Made by a program: the position numbers and the translations under genes | In this document: one piece after another, positions 1 through 6,235 of the stretch | How the letters are laid out: each line of letters opens with the position of its first letter | Numbering within the stretch: the stretch's first letter is position 1 | Assembly (NCBI GenBank): GCA_026416895.1 | Contig: JAOAEH010000049.1 | Location: 1-8,316, forward strand | Source of the DNA: Elusimicrobiales bacterium | GTDB lineage: Bacteria > Elusimicrobiota > Elusimicrobia > Elusimicrobiales > UBA9959 | Length of the DNA: 8,316 nt | Reading direction: 5' to 3' | The notes under the pieces: generated by a model | The model's input: only the letters and a program-made list of their open reading frames with translations | Databases searched by the model: none | Told to the model about the DNA's origin: nothing

Positions 1-414
1 TTTATCTGTCTTTTTAATATACTCAACAGCATAATCAAAATCATAAAATATATGAAAATTTGCTGTTGGTATATAATTTCTAAACATAAACTCTTTTGCA
101 ACTTGTTTTGAAGATTCAAGAACAGAGCCTTTAAGTCCAGGGCCAAAAACTATTTTACCAGATGCTCTTAGTTTATCCGCTATACCTTTAGCTAATGGCA
201 ACTCCGGACCAACAATAACTATATCAATTGAGTTTTTATCAACAAAAGATAATATTGAATCAAAATCAAGTATATCAATATCAATATTTTCAGAAATAGT
301 AGAAAAAGAAGTATTTTTAGGAAGTGTATATAATTTTTTTAATAATGGACTTTGTCTTATTTTCCAACATAACGAATATTCCCTTCCGCCACTTCCTAAA
401 ACAAGAACTTTCAT
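1..414 (-). CDS. purD: Phosphoribosylamine-glycine ligase, N-terminal part (runs off window)
   Basis: GARS joins phosphoribosylamine to glycine using ATP, the second step of de novo purine synthesis in the cytosol. Only the first 138 residues are inside the window; the full enzyme is usually about 420 residues. The visible part is the N-terminal PurD domain: MKVLVLGSGGREYSL at 1-15 matches the family opening GxGGREHAL except that Tyr13 replaces the usual His. IVIVGPELPLAKGIAD at 65-80 matches the conserved VGPExPL block. The segment at 90-110 (FGP, then LESSKQVAKEFM) leads into the ATP-grasp domain. The ATG at 412-414 is preceded by a G5 run (419-423) only four bases away, a G-rich but imperfect Shine-Dalgarno. 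It starts 12 bases after the purF stop, so it belongs to the same transcript and forms a natural pair with PurF, which makes its unstable substrate. Family call is firm; completeness cannot be judged. Confidence 0.95.
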   Translation of the reverse strand, partial: MKVLVLGSGGREYSLCWKIRQSPLLKKLYTLPKNTSFSTISENIDIDILDFDSILSFVDKNSIDIVIVGPELPLAKGIADKLRASGKIVFGPGLKGSVLESSKQVAKEFMFRNYIPTANFHIFYDFDYAVEYIKKTDK

Positions 415-426
415 AAAACCCCCATG

Positions 427-1761
427 TTATAATACAGGATAATTTTTATCAAAACAAGCAGTACAAAAATTTCTATCTCCATTACCACACGCCCTTATAA
501 GATTTTCAATAGAAACATAATATAAATCATCAACTCCAATAAACTTTTTTATACCATCAATATCCATTTTATTTGCAATAAGCTCCTTTTCAGTAGGAGT
601 ATCTATTCCATAATAACAAGGCCCTTTTACAGGAGGACTACCAATAAGAAAATAAATTCTTGAAGCTCCTGCGCTTCTAAGTTTTGAAATTATCTTTTTT
701 GAAGTAGTGCCTCTAACAAGCGAATCATCTATTAAAATTATTTTCTTCCCTTTTATATTATCTTTAATTGGCGACAATTTTAAGTCAGCTATAAATTCTC
801 TCAAATCTTGATTAGGCTGTAAAAATGATCTTGGTGAATAATGATTTTTCATAAAAACTGGCATGAATTTCATATTTGATTTTTGAGCATAACCAATAGC
901 ATATGCAACTCCAGAATCAGGAACCCCGCTAACTATATCAGCATCAACTTTATATTCTTCAGCAAGATATTTCCCAACAAAATATCTAGAAGAAAAAACG
1001 GTTCTTTCACATACTAACGAATCAGGGCGAGCAAAATAAACTTGTTCAAATATACATCTAAAATATTTTTCTACATTTTTAAATTTAAACTTTTCATATC
1101 TTCCATTTTTAACAATTCCTATTTCACCTGGAAATATTTCATCATATACTTCATAACCACAGCAATCAATTGCACAAGTTTCTGAAGTAAATATAAATGA
1201 ATCACCTTTTCTACCAACTACAAGTGGCCTAAAACCCCAGGGATCTCTAGCACAGATTAAACAATCTTGATATAAAAACAAAAAAGAATACGCACCTTTT
1301 AATTTCCCAAGCCCATCACATAAAGCATCAACAAAATCTTTTCTATCTGATAATGATATAAGATGAGCAATTATTTCGCTATCAGTAGTCGTTTGAAATA
1401 TTGAACCTCTTTTAGATAATTCCTTTTTTAATTCTTCAGAATTAACTATGTTACCATTATGAGCAACAGCAAACTCTCCAAATTTAGTCCTAAAAAAAAG
1501 CGGCTGAGAATTAGTAATAGTAGAAGAACCTGTAGTAGAATATCTAACATGACCTATAGCATACTCCCCCTCAAGCATCTTAAGAATCTCACTATTAAAT
1601 ACCTCTTGAACAAGTCCCATAGAATTATAATATTTGTAACCATTTTTTCCAAACACAGCTATCCCACAAGACTCTTGCCCTCTGTGCTGAAGAGAATACA
1701 AAGCGATATATGTCAAAAAAGAAGCTTTAGATGAATTTGTTATACCAAATATCCCACACAT
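427..1761 (-). CDS. purF: Amidophosphoribosyltransferase (glutamine PRPP amidotransferase), Fe-S type
   Basis: PurF transfers ammonia from glutamine to PRPP to make phosphoribosylamine, the committed step of purine synthesis. The 444-residue chain starts MCGIFGI, so Cys2 becomes the N-terminal catalytic nucleophile once Met is removed; there is no propeptide as in Bacillus subtilis. The class II glutaminase domain covers about 2-230, with HRGQESCGIA (26-35), GHVRYSTTG (70-78) and HNGNIVN (101-107). The phosphoribosyltransferase domain follows, with SGVPDSG (278-284) and the PRPP loop IILIDDSLVRGTTS (341-354). Cys236 (YFRCIFE), Cys382 (GPCYYG), Cys433 and Cys436 (FCTACF) sit where the B. subtilis enzyme binds its 4Fe-4S cluster, so this is probably an oxygen-labile Fe-S form. 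It starts six bases after the purQ stop with no clear Shine-Dalgarno, suggesting coupled translation, and purD follows 12 bases downstream. Nucleotide end-product inhibition is typical of the family but not visible here. Confidence 0.97.
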   Translation of the reverse strand: MCGIFGITNSSKASFLTYIALYSLQHRGQESCGIAVFGKNGYKYYNSMGLVQEVFNSEILKMLEGEYAIGHVRYSTTGSSTITNSQPLFFRTKFGEFAVAHNGNIVNSEELKKELSKRGSIFQTTTDSEIIAHLISLSDRKDFVDALCDGLGKLKGAYSFLFLYQDCLICARDPWGFRPLVVGRKGDSFIFTSETCAIDCCGYEVYDEIFPGEIGIVKNGRYEKFKFKNVEKYFRCIFEQVYFARPDSLVCERTVFSSRYFVGKYLAEEYKVDADIVSGVPDSGVAYAIGYAQKSNMKFMPVFMKNHYSPRSFLQPNQDLREFIADLKLSPIKDNIKGKKIILIDDSLVRGTTSKKIISKLRSAGASRIYFLIGSPPVKGPCYYGIDTPTEKELIANKMDIDGIKKFIGVDDLYYVSIENLIRACGNGDRNFCTACFDKNYPVL

Positions 1762-1767
1762 ATTATG

Positions 1768-2514
1768 TTACTTTACATATTCAACTGCATTTTTAAAAAA
1801 ATGAAAACCAACACTATTTTCCTCTCTAGTTTTCCATGGAAATTGAATCGAAAAAAACGCTCTTTCAGGGTGAGGCATTATACCTATAACATTACCAAAT
1901 TCGTTTGTAAGAGCAGCTATATTGTAAATAGAGCCGTTTGGATTATCAATGTATCTTAAAACATCAAGATTGGATGAAATTATTTTTTGAGAAACTATAT
2001 CATCTGCTATAAGCTTACCTTCTCCATGAGCTATTGGTAAGTAAAATTCTTCTGGAAGGCCTTTAATAAATATAGAAGGAGATTTTTTGTTTACTTTAAC
2101 TTTAACCCACCTACATAAAAAATGTCCACAGTCATTTAAAAAAAGAGTTACTCTCTGTTTAAAATCCGAATATGGTAATAAACCAGTTTTGACCAATACT
2201 TGAAAACCATTACATATACCTATTATAGGCCTTTTTGAATCTATAAATTTTTTAAAATCCCTATATAGCGATTTAATCCTAAGTGCAAAAATCTTACCAG
2301 CAGATATATCATCACCAAAAGAAAAACCACCAGGTAATGTAATTATATCATAATCATTAATATTTTTATATCCTTTTAAAACTTCGTTTATATGCACTCT
2401 TTCAGTAAATGCTCCAACATATTTAAAAGCGTTTTCAGTTTCTATATCACAATTAGTTCCACAAGCCCTAAGAATTATAACCTTCGGTTTTTTTATAATA
2501 CGTTTCTTTCCCAT
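1768..2514 (-). CDS. purQ: Phosphoribosylformylglycinamidine synthase, glutaminase subunit
   Basis: PurQ hydrolyses glutamine and passes ammonia to PurL for conversion of FGAR to FGAM. The 248-residue protein is a class I glutamine amidotransferase. LPGGFSFGDDISAGKI is at 60-75, the nucleophile elbow GICNGFQVLVKTGLLP at 99-114 carries Cys101, and MPHPERAFF (213-221) supplies the triad residues His215 and Glu217. YLPIAHGEGK (158-167) is also conserved. The N-terminal strand reads LRACGTNCD (15-23) rather than the PGSNCD of the B. subtilis type, and the chain is about 20 residues longer than that PurQ. This fits the subtype that I recall accompanying long PurL proteins. The ATG lies inside the end of purL, overlapping it by 22 bases. 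AAGG at 2520-2523, five bases upstream, supports the start. The overlap fits coupled, roughly equimolar synthesis with its partner PurL. Confidence 0.96.
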   Translation of the reverse strand: MGKKRIIKKPKVIILRACGTNCDIETENAFKYVGAFTERVHINEVLKGYKNINDYDIITLPGGFSFGDDISAGKIFALRIKSLYRDFKKFIDSKRPIIGICNGFQVLVKTGLLPYSDFKQRVTLFLNDCGHFLCRWVKVKVNKKSPSIFIKGLPEEFYLPIAHGEGKLIADDIVSQKIISSNLDVLRYIDNPNGSIYNIAALTNEFGNVIGIMPHPERAFFSIQFPWKTREENSVGFHFFKNAVEYVK

Positions 2515-4901
2515 AACTGCCTTGCTTTATTTACATCCGACGTAAAGAGTATATTACCATTATCTTTAAATACAATAGAAGGGATCTTAGTAGTGTAACC
2601 AATTTTAATCACAGGAAAATTTTTCATTAATTTAATAAATTCTTTTTCATTTTTTAAATCTATTTCAACTACTATTTTTGAACCACACTCACCAAAAAGT
2701 ACCTCCAGTTCTGTAATATTATACACCTTGATTATTTCATTTATATTTATATCCGCTCCAATAAAACACAAAGACATCTCGAAAACACATGCGGCAAGTC
2801 CTCCTTCTGAAACATCATGGGCTGAAATTACAAAACCCTTTCTCATAGCTTCAAGAAGTTTAAGATAAACTTTTCTATTCTGTTTAAGATTTAAAGGAGA
2901 AATATAATTGTTATCATTCTGAAATAATCTGCCATAAACACTTGCTCCAAACCCTTTTCCAAAACTTCCAACTATATAAATTGGATTAAATGGTTTTTTA
3001 AAATAAGGCGTTATAATATTTCTTACATCTTCAACTGGTGCAATTGCAGAAATCAAAAGTGTTGTTGGTATTTTATATATTTTTGAACCAATATTTGTTT
3101 GATTATAAAAACTATCTTTCCCTGAAATATAAGGTATTTCCATATCAACTGAAGCATCCCTTGCTCCAATAGCAGCAAGACTAAATTCTCCCATAACTTT
3201 TTCATTATTTGGATTTGCTGCACAAAAATTATCTAAGGCAGCACCTCTTGATATATCAGCTCCAACACAAACCAAATTTCTTATAGCTTCATCAAAGCTA
3301 TATTTAGCCATCTCATAAGGAGAAATATCAGACATATTAGGTTTCATTCCACAAGCAACAGCAAAACCATTAAACAAAGAAAAATCCTCACATACTTGTC
3401 CAGTCCAAATAACAGTAGCATCAGAAGGAGCATACTCATTAACACCACAAAAAGGTTTCAAAACAGTCTGCCCTATAACTTCATGATCATACTGTTGAAT
3501 AATCCATCTCCTAGATGTAACATTTAGATCAGAAATTATCTTTTCAAATCTATCATAATAATCCATTACAGAAATTTTTGATATTTTATTTTTCATTTTT
3601 GGCTCTATCCATATAGCTTTCCTTTCAATCTTAGGCAATCCTTGATGTAAGAAATCCATATCAAGCTCTACAATATTTTCACCTTTCCATTTCACAGTAA
3701 GCTTACGATCATTTGTAAATCTACCTATAATATACATTTGACACTCTTCAACTTCACATAATTTTTCAAGCTCTTTAATCTTATCTTCATATACACAAAG
3801 AACCATTCTTTCTTGAGACTCACTAAGCCAAACCTGCCATCCTTCTATATCCCTATCTTTAAGAATTACTTTATCTAAATCCACCAATGCACCAGTTTCA
3901 CTAGCAAGTTCCCCAACTGCACTTGAAAAACCACCAGCTCCACAATCTGTTAAAGCGCTATATATAGAAAGTTCTTTTGCTTTCATCAACACATCAATAA
4001 CTTTTTTTTCATTTATAGCATGTCCTATTTGTACGTGACTTGAGGTAGAATTTTCACTAATATCTTGTGAAGAAAAAGTAGATCCACCTACACCATCTTT
4101 ACCCGTAGAACCTCCAATAACAACAATATATGAACCTGGTAAAACCTCTTTATTAACATCTTTTCTATTAATAATTCCTACACAACCAACATAAACTAAT
4201 GGATTGTATAAATACCTATCATCGAAAAAAACACTACCACAAGCAGTAGGAATGCCAATCTTATTTCCATAATCTCTAACACCACTTACAACACCAGATA
4301 TTATTTTATGAGGAGACAAAAAACCTTTTGCTACATTATATTTTTTATCGGGAAAAGCAAAGCAAAAATTATCAGTATTTAAAATTGGTTTTGCACCAAG
4401 CCCAACACCCAAAATATCTCTAACAACACCTCCAACTCCTGTCTCTGTTCCACCATATGGTTCAATAGCACAAGGATGATTATGAGTTTCAACCTTGAAA
4501 CATATACCCCACTTAGATTCTTTTCCTAACTCAATTACTCCAGCATTATCTTTGAAAACACTTAAACAATAACTTTTTTTTAGTTTTTCTGTTGCATAAA
4601 CTATAGTTTCTTTAAAAAGATTTTTGAAACGATAAATATTCTTTATCTTGCCTCTGTGATCTTTTATAGTTAAAACGCAAGGAGAATTAAATGTTTTATG
4701 TTTACAATGTTCAGACCATGTTTGCGCAATAGTTTCAATCTCAGCACGGGTTGGATTTCTTGATATATTTCTAAAATACTGAACTATTATTTTTAGCTCT
4801 TCTAAATTTAAAGACCAACCATATTTATTATTCAAAGCAACTAATTGATTTAAATTCACCTTAAAAACATCAAATAAAAATTTATCTTTTAATAAAGACA
4901 T
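2493..4901 (-). CDS. purL: Phosphoribosylformylglycinamidine synthase, synthetase subunit
   Basis: PurL is the ATP-dependent catalytic subunit that converts FGAR to FGAM with ammonia from PurQ. At 802 residues it is longer than the small B. subtilis PurL (about 740) but lacks the N-terminal and glutaminase domains of the 1,300-residue E. coli form. It has two AIRS-like halves. The first has TWSEHCKHKTF (61-71, with the conserved His65), CFKVETHNHP (134-143), GGTETGVGGVVRD (150-162), GGSTGKDGVGGSTFSS (263-278) and DCGAGGFSSAVGE (319-331). The second has GADISRGAALDN (547-558), YISGKDSF (591-598) and AHDVSEGGLAA (694-704). No key motif is missing. The ATG overlaps the 3' end of purS by 20 bases in a +1 frame. 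AAGGA at 4913-4917 lies 11 bases upstream, a rather long but usable spacing. Residues 1-50 look like the helical linker that precedes the catalytic core in long PurL proteins. The C-terminus overlaps purQ by 22 bases. Confidence 0.97.
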   Translation of the reverse strand: MSLLKDKFLFDVFKVNLNQLVALNNKYGWSLNLEELKIIVQYFRNISRNPTRAEIETIAQTWSEHCKHKTFNSPCVLTIKDHRGKIKNIYRFKNLFKETIVYATEKLKKSYCLSVFKDNAGVIELGKESKWGICFKVETHNHPCAIEPYGGTETGVGGVVRDILGVGLGAKPILNTDNFCFAFPDKKYNVAKGFLSPHKIISGVVSGVRDYGNKIGIPTACGSVFFDDRYLYNPLVYVGCVGIINRKDVNKEVLPGSYIVVIGGSTGKDGVGGSTFSSQDISENSTSSHVQIGHAINEKKVIDVLMKAKELSIYSALTDCGAGGFSSAVGELASETGALVDLDKVILKDRDIEGWQVWLSESQERMVLCVYEDKIKELEKLCEVEECQMYIIGRFTNDRKLTVKWKGENIVELDMDFLHQGLPKIERKAIWIEPKMKNKISKISVMDYYDRFEKIISDLNVTSRRWIIQQYDHEVIGQTVLKPFCGVNEYAPSDATVIWTGQVCEDFSLFNGFAVACGMKPNMSDISPYEMAKYSFDEAIRNLVCVGADISRGAALDNFCAANPNNEKVMGEFSLAAIGARDASVDMEIPYISGKDSFYNQTNIGSKIYKIPTTLLISAIAPVEDVRNIITPYFKKPFNPIYIVGSFGKGFGASVYGRLFQNDNNYISPLNLKQNRKVYLKLLEAMRKGFVISAHDVSEGGLAACVFEMSLCFIGADININEIIKVYNITELEVLFGECGSKIVVEIDLKNEKEFIKLMKNFPVIKIGYTTKIPSIVFKDNGNILFTSDVNKARQLWERNVL
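2520..2523 (-). promoter_or_regulatory. Shine-Dalgarno of purQ inside purL
   Basis: AAGG on the minus strand lies five bases before the purQ ATG at 2512-2514, within the last codons of purL. It supports that ATG as the true purQ start and the 22-base purL/purQ overlap. Confidence 0.6.
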
Positions 4902-5352
4902 TTTTATCTAATTCCTTAATCTCCATAGTATGTATAAGATCATTGAAAAATTCTTCACGAATAAAACTTATAAATTTATCCCGTGAAGAAGAAAAATAAA
5001 AACATTTACCAGTTCTCACATTGAATTTCTTATCTATTAACTTATTAATCACATCACTAACACTTTCACCTACAACATCAGCTACACTCTTTTTCAAAAA
5101 TATTTCTAACCCCCATTTATATCCTTTAAAAAGAGGTTTTTCTCTTCTTATTATATATTCTTCAACAATAGGATCTAAAAGTATATCTCTTGCTATTAAA
5201 TCAATACTAGTAATGTCTTCACACTCTACTATATTATAAAGTTTGGTAACTTTAAGATTAAACCTATTAACTTTAAAATTCTTAACAAAAACTTCCCTTA
5301 TATTCTTACTTTCTCTGTCGTATTTATCAACTGTATATATTTCTATTATCAT
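4882..5352 (-). CDS. purS: Double-length PurS: tandem PurS-like subunit of FGAM synthase
   Basis: PurS bridges PurQ and PurL in the FGAM synthase complex and is normally an 80-85 residue protein acting as a dimer. This product is 156 residues and reads as two PurS-like repeats joined head to tail. Repeat 2 (about 79-147) is clearer: GLEIFLKKSVADVVGESVSD (81-100) matches the family pattern of a strand, LK, V.D..G..V, and VRTGKCFYF (112-120) matches the V..GK strand. Repeat 1 (about 1-70) is weaker, but its helix and strand ARDILLDPIVEEYIIR (54-69) resemble the C-terminal end of ordinary PurS. The E. coli-type PurL N-terminus is known to mimic a PurS dimer, so this gene probably encodes a covalent PurS dimer. 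The ATG is two bases after the purC stop with no strong Shine-Dalgarno, implying coupling. The 3' end overlaps purL by 20 bases out of frame; 156 plus 802 residues approximates a fused PurS-PurS-PurL. Repeat 1 assignment is inference from pattern. Confidence 0.85.
   Translation of the reverse strand: MIIEIYTVDKYDRESKNIREVFVKNFKVNRFNLKVTKLYNIVECEDITSIDLIARDILLDPIVEEYIIRREKPLFKGYKWGLEIFLKKSVADVVGESVSDVINKLIDKKFNVRTGKCFYFSSSRDKFISFIREEFFNDLIHTMEIKELDKNVFIKR
4913..4917 (-). promoter_or_regulatory. Shine-Dalgarno of purL inside purS
   Basis: AAGGA on the minus strand lies 11 bases before the purL ATG at 4899-4901, within the last codons of purS. The spacing is longer than optimal. Its presence supports purL being translated as a separate protein rather than only by frameshifting out of purS. 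Confidence 0.55.
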
Positions 5353-5354
5353 AA

Positions 5355-6224
5355 CTAGCCATCTATTATTAACTTCATTATTTCCATATATTTAGCTGAT
5401 GTTTTTTCTATTATATCTTTAGGCAAAGACGGAGGTGGCGATTTTCTATCCCATAAACTCTCAACAAGGTAATTTCTAATAATCTGCTTATCATAACTTT
5501 CAGGTTCAAAACCAACTCTATAAGTCGAAGAATTCCAAAACCTTGAACTATCCGGAGTAAGTAATTCATCAATTAAAATAAGTTCACCATCCAATATACC
5601 AAACTCAAATTTAGTATCAGCAAGTATTATTCCTTTATTCAATAAAAAATCATGTGCAAAATTATATATCTTAAAAGAAATCTCCCTTATTTTAGAGGCA
5701 AGTTCAAATCCAATTTTATTTGAGATATAATTGAAATCAACATTCTCATCATGTTCTTTATCTGACTTAGTAGTAGGAGTGAAAATTGGCTCATCTAATT
5801 TCTGAGAATATTTAAGACCTTTTGGTAATTTTATACCACAAACACTACCATTTTTTTTATACTCTTTCCAAGCAGTTCCAAAAACATATCCCCTTACAAT
5901 ACATTCAAAATCTATTCTCTCAGCTTTATAACATAAAATTGTTCGCCTTTTATAATAATCATCTAATAAAATTTTTGTTATCTTGTAAATCTCAGATATA
6001 TCAGAGGTAATTAGATGATTTTTTATAATATTTTTTGTTTTATCAAACCAAAAAATTGAAAGCTGATTTAAAATTTCACCTTTATGAGGTATTTCATTTG
6101 GCAAAACCCAATCAAAAGCTGAAATTCTATCAGTTGCTACAATTAAAATTTTTTCTTCATCTATATGATAAACATCTCTGACTTTTCCCTTATACAGTTT
6201 AAACTGTGATAAATCTGTCTGTAT
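5355..6224 (-). CDS. purC: Phosphoribosylaminoimidazole-succinocarboxamide synthase with apparent ATA start
   Basis: SAICAR synthetase joins CAIR and aspartate using ATP. The reading frame encodes 289 residues if begun at ATA 6222-6224. Motifs in order are LYKGKVRDVY (10-19, nucleotide-binding loop), ATDRISAFDWVLPNEIP (30-46), RGYVFGTAWKEY (111-122), SDKEHDEN (154-161), DTKFEFG (203-209, the family signature) and ELLTPDSSRFW (220-230). Length and motifs suit the single-domain PurC family. There is no ATG, GTG or TTG between the in-frame stop at 6234-6236 and codon 41 (TTG at 6102-6104), and a start there would delete the nucleotide-binding loop. In-frame ATG codons occur only near the C-terminus. 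The strong AAGGAGG at 6229-6235 points to ATA, four bases after it; CTG at 6195-6197 is the alternative but lacks a Shine-Dalgarno. It shares the transporter's stop codon region upstream and is followed two bases later by purS. Identity is certain; the start is inferred. Confidence 0.93.
   Translation of the reverse strand: MQTDLSQFKLYKGKVRDVYHIDEEKILIVATDRISAFDWVLPNEIPHKGEILNQLSIFWFDKTKNIIKNHLITSDISEIYKITKILLDDYYKRRTILCYKAERIDFECIVRGYVFGTAWKEYKKNGSVCGIKLPKGLKYSQKLDEPIFTPTTKSDKEHDENVDFNYISNKIGFELASKIREISFKIYNFAHDFLLNKGIILADTKFEFGILDGELILIDELLTPDSSRFWNSSTYRVGFEPESYDKQIIRNYLVESLWDRKSPPPSLPKDIIEKTSAKYMEIMKLIIDG
6194..6207. repeat. Perfect 14-bp palindrome at the purC 5' end
   Basis: ACAGTTTAAACTGT is identical to its reverse complement. 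It lies inside the first codons of purC, 15 bases downstream of the proposed ATA start, and contains the alternative CTG codon. It could be a protein-binding site or a chance palindrome; about one such 14-mer is expected by chance in every one to two windows of this size. As RNA it would leave no loop, so a stable intramolecular hairpin is unlikely. Confidence 0.35.
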
Positions 6225-6228
6225 ATTT

Positions 6229-6235
6229 CCTCCTT
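6229..6235 (-). promoter_or_regulatory. Strong Shine-Dalgarno for purC
   Basis: The minus strand reads AAGGAGG here, overlapping the last two bases of the transporter's TAA stop. It is the best ribosome binding site in the window. It sits four bases before ATA 6222-6224 and 31 bases before CTG 6195-6197, and no ATG, GTG or TTG in the purC frame lies within range. It therefore argues that purC translation begins at the ATA, although the spacing is slightly short. Confidence 0.85.

Noticed and set aside
1459..1734. Plus-strand open frame of 91 codons antisense to purF
   Set aside because: It is basic, low-complexity and resembles nothing; it lies wholly opposite the conserved glutaminase domain of purF, and AT-rich DNA gives such frames by chance.
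1765..1959. Plus-strand open frame antisense to the end of purQ
   Set aside because: It is opposite the conserved PHPER region of purQ with no recognisable domain.
2392..2598. Plus-strand open frame spanning the purL/purQ overlap
   Set aside because: Both sense genes are conserved across it; this is a shadow of their codons.
5021..5239. Plus-strand open frame antisense to purS
   Set aside because: Leu/Ser-rich composition is the antisense of the PurS Lys/Asp/Ile codons; there is no family resemblance.
5822..6010. Plus-strand open frame antisense to purC
   Set aside because: It has no recognisable domain and lies opposite the conserved RGYVFGTAWKEY region.
5355..6104. purC beginning at TTG 6102-6104
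   Set aside because: That start would remove about 40 residues containing the nucleotide-binding loop KGKVRDVY and DRISAFD, and it has no matching Shine-Dalgarno.
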